From PFJX01 sp031426735 (GTDB lineage Bacteria > Pseudomonadota > Gammaproteobacteria > Burkholderiales > Thiobacillaceae), in contig JASJPK010000069.1 of the NCBI GenBank assembly GCA_031426735.1, positions 1 through 64,000 of the forward strand: a DNA stretch of 64,000 nucleotides, given 5' to 3'. A model generated the notes under the pieces. The model saw only the letters and a list, made by a program, of their open reading frames with translations, was not told the DNA's origin and searched no databases. The position numbers and the translations under genes were made by a program. The first letter of the stretch is position 1, and each line of letters opens with the position of its first letter. Positions 1-9,026 of the stretch are shown here, one piece after another.

Positions 1-86
1 CCAAGAAAGTCGTTCGTTTCAAGGCTGGCGCTGCGTTGACCGCTGCAGCCAACCCTGTGAAGGCTACCAAGGGCAAAAAGAAGTAA
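1..86 (+). CDS. C-terminal end of a probable HU-family DNA-binding protein (partial)
   Basis: Only the last 27 codons lie in the window (reading from base 3, stop TAA at 84-86). They encode a basic tail with KKVVRFKAGAAL followed by an Ala/Lys-rich end. The pattern K-V-V-R-F-K-x-G-x-x-L resembles the last beta strand and helix of HU/IHF-type nucleoid proteins, and the lysine-rich extension fits DNA binding. The family call rests on a very short stretch, so another small basic protein is possible. A strong hairpin follows the stop codon and probably ends the transcript. Confidence 0.5.
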   Translation, partial: KKVVRFKAGAALTAAANPVKATKGKKK

Positions 87-100
87 GCTGATTCAAGGAC

Positions 101-123
101 AGCGCCTGGAACCCCCAGGCGCT
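101..123 (+). terminator. Stem-loop after the HU-like gene
   Basis: AGCGCCTGG at 101-109 pairs perfectly with CCAGGCGCT at 115-123 around a 5-base loop. It starts 14 bases after the stop codon of the HU-like gene. The U-rich tract after it is weak (ATCTGTT), so it is a probable rather than certain intrinsic terminator. Confidence 0.6.
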
Positions 124-225
124 ATCTGTTCGGACAGGATTTACCAGGGATTTTGTATTACCGCGTTGTTTGTTTCACGCGAATCGCGTTGTAGCCCGGC
201 CATTCGATGCCGGGACAGCCTCAAA

Positions 226-528
226 TCAAATGATGCAGCAAGCCGGCGAGAGCGCCTCCGAGCGGTAATGCCGCCGTACTTGGCTGTGCACAAGCCACTG
301 GCACATGCCTGCCGGGATGATGACCAGATCGCCTTTTGCGACGCTCACTGGCTCGCCATCTTCCATGCTGAGTGTCGCGCTGCCGTCCAGCAGGTAGCTC
401 TTTTCCGCGGCATCGTAATCCTGCAGGTGTAGCCCGACGCCGTCCTTCCAGGTTGGCCAGCCGTGTACGCCCAGTTCGGCCAGGCGCGCCGAGGTGACTT
501 GCCGTTCGACCACGATGTGATCACTCAT
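226..528 (-). CDS. Small cupin-domain protein
   Basis: A 100-residue single-domain cupin. The pattern runs from GVGLHLQDYDAAEKSYLLDG through GDLVIIPAGM to a C-terminal V-R-x-H-Y-R, which is typical of the DUF861-like small cupins that form one beta-barrel. The substrate is unknown. Its ATG overlaps the stop of the upstream metallo-beta-lactamase-fold gene as ATGA, so the two are translationally coupled and probably work in one pathway or on one small molecule. No signal peptide is visible, so it is likely cytoplasmic while its partner is exported. Confidence 0.75.
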   Translation of the reverse strand: MSDHIVVERQVTSARLAELGVHGWPTWKDGVGLHLQDYDAAEKSYLLDGSATLSMEDGEPVSVAKGDLVIIPAGMCQWLVHSQVRRHYRSEALSPACCII

Positions 529-1481
529 TTCGACACGCTTTCCTTCTCCATCAGGATGTAGGTGTTGTATGCGTTGCGGCGATTGGCTTCGATAAATGCA
601 GGCATTGTTTCGTAACGCGACCAGTCGGTTTTCTCGTAAGCCTCTTCGAAAGGCATCAATACGCTGACTGCACGCCCCATCTCGCTACGCAAAAACACCA
701 GGTAGTCGCGAGTCAGGGTCAGGTCTTCCATCGGCGTGTTCGAGGCGCCGCCGTGGCCGGGAACGAGGAGTTTCGGCTTCAATGCAATGAGTTTTTCCAG
801 TGCATTCAGCCAGAGTTTCGAGTCGGCCTCGCCGACAAAGGGCACCCGTCCCTTGAACACCAGATCGCCGGCATAGAGCACACCGTCTTCTTCTACGAAC
901 ATGGCCAGATCCTCGTCGGAATGGGCTGGGCCGACGTGGCGTAAGCGGAAGTGCAGGCCGCCGAGTTCGAAGTCGGTATCGCCGGACAGCCAAAGGTCGG
1001 GTGCGGGAAAACGTTGCGTCCGCTCATTGATCCACGTGCCCAGGATCTGTTTGCGTTGTTCGAAACGCAGTTTCGCCGCATCCGAACCCACCACGCCCTT
1101 GCCGCCTTCGTGCGCCCAGATTTCCGCGCCCAGGTCCTTGAACACCTGGATGCCGTAGTAATGGTCGGCGTGATAGTGGCTGACGATGACGCGCTTGATC
1201 GGCAGTCCGGTCACCGCGCGGATGCGTTTGACCATGGCGTGTGCCAGCGACGGTGAACCCAGCGTATCGAACACCACGACGCCGGCTGGCGTCACCACGA
1301 ATCCGGCGTTGGACATGAAGCCTTCATTGCGCGTGCTGGCAGCACCCGCCATGCCGGGAATGTAATAGCTGTGCGTCGCCAGTTTTTCCGCGTTCACCTT
1401 GACCGTCACCGGCGGGTAAAGCGGCGCGGCGCAGGCGACGCCAGCGAAAAGCAGCACAAACAGGCAGAGCAGGGCACGCAT
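525..1481 (-). CDS. Exported metallo-beta-lactamase-fold hydrolase
   Basis: A 318-residue protein starting with a Sec-type signal peptide (MRALLCLFVLLFAGVACA, cleavage near AAP). The zinc site is recognisable: SHYHADHYYG gives the H-x-H-x-D-H core, HVGPAHSDEDL supplies the next His, and LVPGHGG supplies the last His. The protein resembles periplasmic MBL hydrolases, including the group linked to quinoprotein and sulfur oxidation, but the substrate cannot be read from sequence. It is first in a two-gene unit with the cupin and is transcribed divergently from the gene at 1588. An antibiotic-degrading role is not supported by anything here beyond the fold. Confidence 0.8.
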   Translation of the reverse strand: MRALLCLFVLLFAGVACAAPLYPPVTVKVNAEKLATHSYYIPGMAGAASTRNEGFMSNAGFVVTPAGVVVFDTLGSPSLAHAMVKRIRAVTGLPIKRVIVSHYHADHYYGIQVFKDLGAEIWAHEGGKGVVGSDAAKLRFEQRKQILGTWINERTQRFPAPDLWLSGDTDFELGGLHFRLRHVGPAHSDEDLAMFVEEDGVLYAGDLVFKGRVPFVGEADSKLWLNALEKLIALKPKLLVPGHGGASNTPMEDLTLTRDYLVFLRSEMGRAVSVLMPFEEAYEKTDWSRYETMPAFIEANRRNAYNTYILMEKESVSK

Positions 1482-1587
1482 GGGAATCCTTAGAGCAACT
1501 GGATTGGAAGAGGGGCGGATTATAGGAAACCAGTCTCGCAGCCATCTGTAGTATCTTCGGCACGTCTATTTTTGCCAGACGTCTACC

Positions 1588-2121
1588 GTGAATCTGAAGA
1601 AGTTCCTGCCATTCCTGCTTGCCTTCGTCTTGCCCTTGCTCATTGTTTACACCTGGTGGGGCGGCTTCAGCCCGGTGCACATCGAAGCGTCGGTCGCCGG
1701 TCCCTATACCTATGCCTATCTGGAAAGTACCGGCGATTATTCCAAGCTGCCCGAGAAGGCCGCCGAGGCGCGTGAAGCACTGCTCGCCGCCGGCATCGCG
1801 GTGGACCAGCCGATCAGCGTGCTGTATTCCAATCCCGATCTGGTCGATGTCGGCAAGCGACGCGCCCGTACCGGTTTTCTCGTCCCGCCAGGCAGCAAGG
1901 TGGCCTTGCCGCTGGAAATCGGCACGATCCCGGCGCGACCGGTTCTGCTGGTGCAGGTTCGCGCCGGCAGCATGCTCGCGCCCGGGCGTGCCTATGCGGC
2001 ACTGGACCGGTATCAGCAAGCGCGTGGCGAAGGCATCCAGATGCCGACAGTGGAGCGCTATGCAGCCTCCGGCTCGGCTTTGCGCATGGGTCAACTCAGC
2101 GTCGAGATGGAGCGACCGTGA
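1588..2121 (+). CDS. Membrane-anchored protein of unknown function, GyrI-like in outline
   Basis: A 177-residue protein with a GTG start and an N-terminal hydrophobic anchor (FLPFLLAFVLPLLIVYTWWG, about residues 6-25). The rest is soluble, with a Y-(x)-S-N-P pattern (VLYSNPDLV) and a C-terminal ALDRYQQARGEG helix. Such features occur in GyrI-like/SRPBCC-related small-molecule-binding domains, but the match is only suggestive. The stop overlaps the GTG start of the next gene (GTGA at 2118-2121), so it is co-translated with the CobD/CbiB-like protein. No enzymatic motif is visible. Confidence 0.6.
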   Translation: MNLKKFLPFLLAFVLPLLIVYTWWGGFSPVHIEASVAGPYTYAYLESTGDYSKLPEKAAEAREALLAAGIAVDQPISVLYSNPDLVDVGKRRARTGFLVPPGSKVALPLEIGTIPARPVLLVQVRAGSMLAPGRAYAALDRYQQARGEGIQMPTVERYAASGSALRMGQLSVEMERP

Positions 2122-3014
2122 GTCTGTTCGCCCCACTTGCCGCGCTGGCCTGGGAACACTTCCGGCCGCTTGCGCAGAACCTGCCCGCGCAGGAAACGGC
2201 ACGCGGCCAGCGCTGGTTGTTGGAGCACTTCAATGCCGGCGGCCAGCAGCATGGCCTGTTGGCGTGGACGTTGGGCGCGTTACTGCCGGCGCTGGCGTTG
2301 GGTTTGTTGGCCGCCGCATTGGGCGGTTTGTTCGAATTGCTGGGCTGGGCATTTGAAGTCCTCGTGCTTTATTTCCTGTTCGGCTTTCGTCGCGCCTCAT
2401 TCGAAGCGGCCAGCATCGCCCGCGCGTTGTCGGCAGGCGACCTGGCGCATGCGCGCAGCACCTTGATCGAATGGAATCCCGGTCTGGTGCCTGCTGACCG
2501 TCAAGACGACCTGATCCGACAAAGCCTGGAGGAAACGCTCAAGGTTGCCTTGACCGCTTTGTTCGGCGTTCTGTTCTGGTACTGGGTGGCCGGCATAGTC
2601 GGCGCGGTGCTGTATTCCCTCAGTCATTCCTGTCGCGATCAATGGCGCTGCGAAGATGTTTTTGCGACTTTCACTTGCAAGGCGGTGTACTGGATGGACT
2701 GGCTTCCGGCCCGCGCCATGGGATTCAGTTTTGCCATCGTCGGCAATTTTCAGGATGCCGCCGAGTGCTGGCGTAGCCAGGCCAGACTCTGGCTCGACGA
2801 CAACGAAGGCGTCATTCTGGCAGCCGGGGCCGGCGCTTTGGGCATACGTCTGGGCGGTGCGCTACACGTCGCCGGCAGCGAGTTGCGGCGTCCCGAACTC
2901 GGCATGGACGAGCAACCTGTGGCGGAGAGTATCGAATCCGGCGTCGCCTTGATCTGGCGTGCGGTGTTGTTGTGGCTGGCGGTCGCCGGCCTGATCTGGC
3001 TGGGCAGCATCTAA
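2118..3014 (+). CDS. CobD/CbiB-family membrane protein
   Basis: A 298-residue multi-spanning membrane protein. Hydrophobic segments surround residues 55-85, 145-170 and 280-298. It matches the CobD/CbiB family seen across Betaproteobacteria: a helix-rich N terminus, the ARSTLIEWNPG region, and the soluble stretch with GFSFAIVGNFQDAAECWRSQ. In B12 makers the family adds aminopropanol to cobyric acid. The betaproteobacterial paralogs, often outside cobalamin operons, have no settled function. No other cobalamin gene is nearby, so an AmpE-like or unknown membrane role is equally possible. It starts at GTG 2118 inside the previous stop and lies just ahead of the nucleoside-recognition gene. Confidence 0.7.
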   Translation: MSLFAPLAALAWEHFRPLAQNLPAQETARGQRWLLEHFNAGGQQHGLLAWTLGALLPALALGLLAAALGGLFELLGWAFEVLVLYFLFGFRRASFEAASIARALSAGDLAHARSTLIEWNPGLVPADRQDDLIRQSLEETLKVALTALFGVLFWYWVAGIVGAVLYSLSHSCRDQWRCEDVFATFTCKAVYWMDWLPARAMGFSFAIVGNFQDAAECWRSQARLWLDDNEGVILAAGAGALGIRLGGALHVAGSELRRPELGMDEQPVAESIESGVALIWRAVLLWLAVAGLIWLGSI

Positions 3015-3022
3015 ACGCCGGC

Positions 3023-4255
3023 ATGCTGAACGCCCTCTGGATCGGCTTCTTCCTTACCGCATTCGGCGCAGCGGTTGTGCAATATCTGGGCGGCGATCAG
3101 GCAATTTTCGGTGCGGTGATGAAAGCCGCATTCGACGCCGCAAAAACCGCGTTTGAAGTTGCGCTTGGCCTTACCGGCGTCATGTGTCTTTGGTTGGGCG
3201 TCATGAAAATCGGCGAGCAGGCCGGATTTCTCTCCGCGCTGGGACGCTGGCTGGCGCCCTTGTTCGCGCGCCTGTTCCCGGATGTGCCGCGCGGCCATCC
3301 GGCCCTGGGCTCGATCACCATGAACATGGCCGCCAACGTGCTCGGCCTGGACAACGCCGCCACGCCGATGGGGCTCAAGGCCATGCGCGAACTGCAGGAA
3401 CTGAATCCGCACAAGGACACCGCCAGCAACGCGCAGATTCTGTTCCTGGTGATCAACGCGTCGTCGGTCACGCTGCTGCCGGTCACGATCTTCACCTACC
3501 GCGCGCAACTCGGCGCGCTCGACCCGACCGACGTGTTCATCCCGATCCTGATGGCGACCTATTGCTCGACCCTGGCCGGCTTTCTGTTCGTCGCCGCGGT
3601 GCAGCGTATCCGCCTGGATGGCGTGGTGCTGTTGTGGCTGGGCGGCATCACGGCCGTGGTCGGCGGCTTGGCGTTTTACTTCGCCAGTCTGCCGGCGGCG
3701 CAGATGACGGCGGAATCGTCGGTGCTGTCCAATTTCTTGCTGCTGGCGCTGCTGGTGATTTTCCTCATAGGCGCACTGGTGCAGCGGATCAATGCTTACG
3801 AGGCCTTCATCGAGGGCGCCAAGGAAGGTTTTCATACCGCCGTCACGATCATTCCCTACCTGGTGGCTATGCTGGTAGCGATCGGCATGTTGCGCGCCAG
3901 CGGTGCGTTGCCGGCGTTCGTCGAGGGCATTCGCGGGTTGGTGCTGATGCTGGGTTTCGATGCGGCCTGGGTGGATGCGCTGCCGACCATGGTGATGAAA
4001 CCGCTGTCGGGTTCCGGCGCGCGCGCGATGATGATCGAAACCATGCAGGCGTCCGGCGCCGACTCGTTTGCCGGCCGCCTGGCCAGTATCGTGCAGGGCA
4101 GCAGTGAGACGACTTTTTACGTATTAGCCGTGTATTTCGGCTCGGTCGGCATCAAACGGGTGCGCCATGCCGTCGCCGGCGGACTGATCGCCGATCTGGG
4201 CGGCTTCATCGCGGCGGTGCTGGCGGCGTATTTGTTTTTTGGCGCGACGATCTGA
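3023..4255 (+). CDS. Nucleoside-recognition (fused SpmA/SpmB-type) membrane protein
   Basis: A 410-residue inner-membrane protein starting at ATG 3023; an upstream in-frame start exists but lies inside the previous gene. The N-terminal half carries the SpmA-like motif GLDNAATPMGLKAM, and the C-terminal half carries the SpmB-like SGSGARAMMIETM and QGSSETTFYVLAVYFGSVG. So two gate-like nucleoside-recognition domains that are separate proteins in Bacillus are fused here. Family members resemble nucleoside or ion permeases; the substrate is unknown. It begins 8 bases after the CobD-like gene and probably shares its transcript. Confidence 0.85.
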   Translation: MLNALWIGFFLTAFGAAVVQYLGGDQAIFGAVMKAAFDAAKTAFEVALGLTGVMCLWLGVMKIGEQAGFLSALGRWLAPLFARLFPDVPRGHPALGSITMNMAANVLGLDNAATPMGLKAMRELQELNPHKDTASNAQILFLVINASSVTLLPVTIFTYRAQLGALDPTDVFIPILMATYCSTLAGFLFVAAVQRIRLDGVVLLWLGGITAVVGGLAFYFASLPAAQMTAESSVLSNFLLLALLVIFLIGALVQRINAYEAFIEGAKEGFHTAVTIIPYLVAMLVAIGMLRASGALPAFVEGIRGLVLMLGFDAAWVDALPTMVMKPLSGSGARAMMIETMQASGADSFAGRLASIVQGSSETTFYVLAVYFGSVGIKRVRHAVAGGLIADLGGFIAAVLAAYLFFGATI

Positions 4256-4283
4256 GTCGCACCCTGTTTTCAGGAGATAGATC

Positions 4284-7200
4284 ATGCTGGCTCGGGTAAT
4301 TACCTTGCTTCGCACGTTGTTGCTGAAAACGCCCGCCAAGATTGCCGCCGGCCTGCTCGCGGTTTATTTCCTGTTCGCCTGGTTCGGCTTCGAGCCCTTG
4401 CTGAAATGGGCCGCACCCAGGTTCATCGCCACCAAGAGCCAGCATCGCCTGCAGATCGACGCCGCGCGTTTCGACCCATTCACCTTGTCGCTGTCGATCA
4501 AGGGCCTGAAGCTGGCCGAACCCGACGGCAAGCCGCTGCTGGCGTTCGCGGAACTGTTCGTCGATTTCGACGCGAACAGCCTGTTCCGTCGGGCCTACGT
4601 CTTCGACGACATTCGCCTCAGCGCGCCTGCAGCGCAGCTCGAATTGCGCGCCGACGGCAGCCTCAACTGGATGGCGTTGATCGAAGCGTTGCAGAGCAAG
4701 GAGGAAGAGGAAGACAAGCCGCTGCCGCGCTTGCTGGTACGCCGCATCGTTCTGGAGCAGGGGCGAGTCGCGTTCGCCGACCGCAAAGTCGGCTTCGAGA
4801 CCGCGTTGAACCGGCTCGATCTGACTTTGCGCGACCTCTCCACCCTGCCGGACGACAAGGGCGCTTACACGCTGGCCGCCACCACGCAGTTGGGCGCGCG
4901 CATCCGCTGGAAGGGCGATGTCTCGCTGAATCCGATCCTGGCCAGCGGCGAACTGGCCATAGATCGGCTCGCTCTGGCGCGGCTCTGGCCCTATGTGAAA
5001 GGCCAGTTGGCGATGGCTGCGCCGGAAGGCGTTGCCGCGCTGGCACTGCATTACCGGGTCGCCTATTCGGACAAGAAATTGTCCCTGCTGCTCGACCAAC
5101 TGGGCTTGAACCTGAATGGTTTGGCGGTGCAAGGCCTGCAAGCCAAGGAACCCGCGCTCAAGCTGGAGAAGCTGGCACTCAGCGGCGGTCGCTTCGACCT
5201 GGAACAGCGCGAACTGAGCATTGGCGAAATCAGCCTCGCCGGCGGCCGGATTGCGTTGCACCGCGACCTCGCCGGGCGACTGGATATCCAGAACTGGTTT
5301 CCGCCCAGCGCAGCCGTTGCAAGCAGCCCGCAGCCTGCCGGGCAGGCCAAGCCATGGCGCCTCAATCTCAATCGTTTTTCCCTCAATGGCCTCGGCATCC
5401 AATTCAGCGATGCCGGCTTTGCGACACCGTTGCAGGCGGAAGTCGGCAATGTGCAGATCGGCTTCAGCGCCAAAGCCGAAGCCGGCGGCGAACAAACTCA
5501 AGCCACCGTCGAGGGACTGGGCATCGACATCTCCGGCATCCGCCTGCATTCCGGCAATGCCGCGGCGCCGTTGTTCGTGCTCGGCGGCATTGCGCTGAGC
5601 GATGGACGCCTCGACCTGGCCGCGCGCCAGGTCGACGTCGGCAAGGTCAGCCTGAGCAACGGCAAGGTCGATGCGGTGCGCGACGCTCGCGGCCGCATTG
5701 CGGTGCTGGATGCCTTTCAGCCGGCAGCGGGGAAACCTGTGGTGCCCGTCGCCGCACAGCCGCCCGCATCCGACCCCGGCTGGCACTATCGGGTCAACCG
5801 GATCGATCTGGCTGGTTTCCAGATCGGAGCGCGCGATGAAAGCGTGCAACCCGCCGCCGGTCTGACGCTGGAGAAGATCGAAGCGGTGGTAACTGGCGTC
5901 AGCGAAAACCTGAAAACGCCTTTGCCGGTGCGTGTGGCTTTTCAGGTCAAACAAGGCGGCAGTTTCCAGGCCGAGGGCAAGGTCGTCCCGGCGGCGCCAG
6001 CGGCCGAGGTGAAGCTGAAACTGAGCAATCTCGCGTTGCTGCCGGCACAACCTTATCTGTCCCAGGCCGCCAATCTGGTATTGGCCTCAGGCCGGGTTTC
6101 CACGCAGGGCCAGGTCAAGTTCGAAGGCAAAGCCGGTGCGACGCCGAAGGTCGCTTTCCAGGGTGGCTTCGAGGTGGCCGATCTGCTGCTCACCGAAAGC
6201 GAGGGTGGGGCGCGATTTCTGGCCTGGCAGCGCGTCGGCAGCGACAGCGTTCGTGCCAGCCCGTCGGCGCTGGAGATCGACGAACTGCGCTGCGACGCGC
6301 TCGACGCCAAACTGATCATCTTCAAAGACAAGACGGTCAATCTGACACGGATTCTGAAAGTCGCGCCGCCGCCGGCCCCTTCCGGGCAAGCCAGTGCCGC
6401 GCCGCCGGTCGCGCAGACAAGCAAGCCCGCGGCAAAGCCCGCCGATGAAAAAGCATTCCGGATGGCGATAGACCGTATCCGCATCGAACACGGCGAACTC
6501 GATTTCGCCGACTACTCGCTGGCTTTGCCGTTCGGCACACGCATCCACGACCTCAGGGGCGCCTTCAACGGCATCTCGACGCAACCGGGAACGACGGCCG
6601 AACTGGAGATCGACGGCCAGGTCGACGAGTTCGGCCTGGCGCGCGCGGTGGGTCAGGTCGATCTGTTCAATCCGACCGGCTTCATGGACATCAAGACGGT
6701 GTTCCGCAACGTCGAGATGGCCAATCTGACGCCGTATTCGGCCACGTTCGCCGGCCGCAAGATCGCTTCCGGCAAGCTTTCCCTTGACCTCGAATACAAG
6801 ATCAAGGATCGCCAGATGCTGGGCGAAAACCAGATCATCATGGACAAGCTGACCTTGGGCGAGCGGGTCGAAAGCCCCACCGCCAAGGATTTGCCGCTCG
6901 ATCTGGCGATCGCCATCCTGCAGGACAGCGACGGCAAGATCGATCTCGGCCTGCCCGTTTCCGGCAGTCTCGATGACCCGCAGTTCAGCTATGGCCAGAT
7001 CGTCTGGAAAGCCATCGGCAACATCCTCACCAAGATCGTCACGGCGCCGTTCCGTGCGCTCGGCGCATTGTTCGGCGGCGGCGGCGAGAAACTGGAGAAG
7101 GTCGCGTTCGAAGCGGGTGAGTCGGCGCTGACGCCGCCCGAGAAAGAGAAGTTCAAGCAGATCGCCCAGATTCTGAACAAACGGCCCGGTCTGACGTTGA

Positions 7201-7757
7201 GCATCCAGGGCGTCTGGTCGGCCGAGATCGACCGCCCGGTGCTGAAAGAAGGCCAGCTACGCCGCGCGGTGGCCGAAAAGATGGGTGTAAAGCTGCCCCC
7301 CGGCGAAGATGCCGGCCCGATTTCCACGGCGAATCCGAAGAGTCGAGCCGCGTTGGAAGGGCTTTATGCCGAGCGTTTCGGGGAAACCGAATTGACTGCA
7401 CTCAACGCCAAATGGCGGCAGGCGAATCCGGACAAGAAACAGGAATCCGGCGTCGGCAAGATGATGTCGCGCCTGAAAGGGCTGTTCAAGAAGGACGAAC
7501 CACTGTCCGCCGATGACCTCGTCCAGTTGAAGGATGCGGACCTGCACGCTCTGCTCTACCAGCGTTTGCTGGCGAAAGAAACGGTGAGCGACGCGGCGCT
7601 GCAGAAACTGGCGCAGCGCCGCGGCGAGGCGGTCGTGCAAGGCCTGGCAACTGCCGGTGCGCCGGCGGAACGGGTCAGTCTGGGGTCCGTGCAAGCGGTC
7701 GAAGCCAGCGGTCGCGAAGTGCAGGCGAAACTGGCATTGGGTGTAGCCAGGAAGTAG
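4284..7757 (+). CDS. DUF748 AsmA-like envelope protein
   Basis: A 1,157-residue protein with one N-terminal membrane anchor (IAAGLLAVYFLFAWFGF, about residues 18-34) and a very long periplasmic body. The body is built of repeating beta segments such as RFDPFTLSLSIKGLKL, AVGQVDLFNPTGFMDIKTVF and YKIKDRQMLGENQIIMDKL, the hallmark of DUF748. DUF748 proteins belong to the AsmA/TamB-like bridge group implicated in lipid transport or outer-membrane homeostasis. A Pro/Ala-rich linker lies near residues 695-725. A purine-rich AGGAGA precedes the ATG. It is the last gene of the plus-strand run and faces nnrD. Confidence 0.85.
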   Translation: MLARVITLLRTLLLKTPAKIAAGLLAVYFLFAWFGFEPLLKWAAPRFIATKSQHRLQIDAARFDPFTLSLSIKGLKLAEPDGKPLLAFAELFVDFDANSLFRRAYVFDDIRLSAPAAQLELRADGSLNWMALIEALQSKEEEEDKPLPRLLVRRIVLEQGRVAFADRKVGFETALNRLDLTLRDLSTLPDDKGAYTLAATTQLGARIRWKGDVSLNPILASGELAIDRLALARLWPYVKGQLAMAAPEGVAALALHYRVAYSDKKLSLLLDQLGLNLNGLAVQGLQAKEPALKLEKLALSGGRFDLEQRELSIGEISLAGGRIALHRDLAGRLDIQNWFPPSAAVASSPQPAGQAKPWRLNLNRFSLNGLGIQFSDAGFATPLQAEVGNVQIGFSAKAEAGGEQTQATVEGLGIDISGIRLHSGNAAAPLFVLGGIALSDGRLDLAARQVDVGKVSLSNGKVDAVRDARGRIAVLDAFQPAAGKPVVPVAAQPPASDPGWHYRVNRIDLAGFQIGARDESVQPAAGLTLEKIEAVVTGVSENLKTPLPVRVAFQVKQGGSFQAEGKVVPAAPAAEVKLKLSNLALLPAQPYLSQAANLVLASGRVSTQGQVKFEGKAGATPKVAFQGGFEVADLLLTESEGGARFLAWQRVGSDSVRASPSALEIDELRCDALDAKLIIFKDKTVNLTRILKVAPPPAPSGQASAAPPVAQTSKPAAKPADEKAFRMAIDRIRIEHGELDFADYSLALPFGTRIHDLRGAFNGISTQPGTTAELEIDGQVDEFGLARAVGQVDLFNPTGFMDIKTVFRNVEMANLTPYSATFAGRKIASGKLSLDLEYKIKDRQMLGENQIIMDKLTLGERVESPTAKDLPLDLAIAILQDSDGKIDLGLPVSGSLDDPQFSYGQIVWKAIGNILTKIVTAPFRALGALFGGGGEKLEKVAFEAGESALTPPEKEKFKQIAQILNKRPGLTLSIQGVWSAEIDRPVLKEGQLRRAVAEKMGVKLPPGEDAGPISTANPKSRAALEGLYAERFGETELTALNAKWRQANPDKKQESGVGKMMSRLKGLFKKDEPLSADDLVQLKDADLHALLYQRLLAKETVSDAALQKLAQRRGEAVVQGLATAGAPAERVSLGSVQAVEASGREVQAKLALGVARK

Positions 7758-7801
7758 TTGCGCGTTCCGGGACGCTTTCAGGTTTCCGGAGCACCTGTTT
7801 G

Positions 7802-8677
7802 TTATGAGCCCGTTTGCAGGCGCGCAAGAACCAGCCGGGCAAAGGTGATGACTTCGGAGGCGGTCAGGCCGACCGGACCGCATCCCGCCGCGACCGCTTC
7901 GTCCCCCGCCTGACCATGCAGCCAGACGCCCATTACGGCGGCCTGTTCCGCCGTCAGGCCTTGCGCCAGCAGCGCGGCGATCAAGCCGCTCAGCACGTCG
8001 CCCATGCCGGGTGCTGCCATGCCCGCGTTGCCGGTTGTGTTGCACCAGATTGCCTGGTCCGGCTGCAGCACCAGCGTCGCATGGCCTTTCAGCACCACGG
8101 TCGCGCCGGTCAACGCGACCAGACGTTGAATCGCGGATTCCCGGTCGGCCTGGATGTCGCGCGTGTCCTGCCCCAGCAGCCGTGCGGCCTCGCCTGGATG
8201 CGGCGTCAGCACGGTGGCGGCTGCGCGCGCCTGCAATGCCGCTAGCAATTCACCGTCGCGGGCGATCAGATTCAATGCATCCGCATCCAGCAGCAGGGTG
8301 TGCTCGACGTTCAAGGCGGCTGCCAGAACTCGCCGAGCGCTGATGGAAGTGCCCAGGCCGGGGCCGACGACCAGACAGGCCGGGCGGGGCAGGGCGGGCA
8401 AGGCTTCCGCCGCTACGATCATTAGTTCCGGGCAGAGCGGATCGACCGCCAGCCGCGCATCGAGTGTCCCGACGTAAACCCGCCCGGCGCCGCAATACAG
8501 CGCCGCGCGTCCGGCCAGCAAGGCGGCCCCGGCCATGCCCGGGGCGCCGCCCAGTATGCCGACCGCACCGAAATCGCCTTTGTGACTGTCCGGGCCGCGT
8601 GGCGCCAAGCGGCCAGGCAGACTCTGCCCGGTAATCGATCGCATTACTCGCATAGTGAGTTTTCCATTGTGAATCAA
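7802..8677 (-). CDS. nnrD: ADP-dependent NAD(P)H-hydrate dehydratase (stand-alone NnrD)
   Basis: A 291-residue ribokinase-like fold enzyme that repairs hydrated NAD(P)H (S-form) using ADP or ATP. Diagnostic segments are HKGDFGAVGILGGAPGMAGA, LVVGPGLGT, LLDADALN, LTPHPGEAARLL and GNAGMAAPGMGDVLSGLIAA, the last being the nucleotide-binding loop with the catalytic Asp. The N-terminal epimerase domain (NnrE) fused in E. coli is absent, so an epimerase should be encoded elsewhere. An alternative start at an internal Met (MRVMRS, 8653) is closer to family length. It converges on the DUF748 gene and is divergent from the small gene at 8719. Confidence 0.92.
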   Translation of the reverse strand: MIHNGKLTMRVMRSITGQSLPGRLAPRGPDSHKGDFGAVGILGGAPGMAGAALLAGRAALYCGAGRVYVGTLDARLAVDPLCPELMIVAAEALPALPRPACLVVGPGLGTSISARRVLAAALNVEHTLLLDADALNLIARDGELLAALQARAAATVLTPHPGEAARLLGQDTRDIQADRESAIQRLVALTGATVVLKGHATLVLQPDQAIWCNTTGNAGMAAPGMGDVLSGLIAALLAQGLTAEQAAVMGVWLHGQAGDEAVAAGCGPVGLTASEVITFARLVLARLQTGS

Positions 8678-8718
8678 TGGCCTATAAACCCATTACAGAC
8701 CAGATGGAGGAGACTGTC

Positions 8719-8919
8719 ATGAATTGTTCAACTACATTGTCCGGCGCTCAATTGTTGTCCTGTGAACTGGATGCGGCGTGTCCCAGCCTTGATTGCGATG
8801 CACTGATCGACGAACTCAACCATATATTGCCGGTCGCGCCGGAAACGGTTGAGGTTGTCGCCCACTTTTGCGGCCTGGATTACGTCGACAAACTGTTGCC
8901 GGAAAAACCGCCGGATTGA
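8719..8919 (+). CDS. Small conserved-looking cysteine-containing protein, unknown function
   Basis: A 66-residue acidic protein. ATG 8719 is preferred over the in-frame start at 8677 because a GGAGGAG Shine-Dalgarno lies about 8 bases upstream. Three cysteines sit in the first 25 residues (NCSTT, LLSCEL, ACPSLDC region adds two more), followed by a helical stretch ending in GLDYVDKLLPEKPPD. No known domain was recognised. The good ribosome-binding site and compositional match to neighbours argue that it is real. An AT-rich 100-base stretch separates it from the response regulator. Confidence 0.6.
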   Translation: MNCSTTLSGAQLLSCELDAACPSLDCDALIDELNHILPVAPETVEVVAHFCGLDYVDKLLPEKPPD

Positions 8920-9026
8920 CCGGATAGAGCGCGTCAAAATATATCTAAAGTAATAAACAATATTCACTCCATGCCAGCGCCATATCCACCGTAAAATCAC
9001 GCTGTCTTCAGCAAATTAATGTTCCG

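Noticed and set aside
525..1481. Antibiotic-resistance beta-lactamase
   Set aside because: The fold and zinc motif are common to many hydrolases; nothing specific to class B enzymes or resistance context is present.
4206..6050. 614-codon minus-strand frame opposite the DUF748 gene
   Set aside because: Antisense shadow in a GC-rich gene, with no recognised motif or ribosome site.
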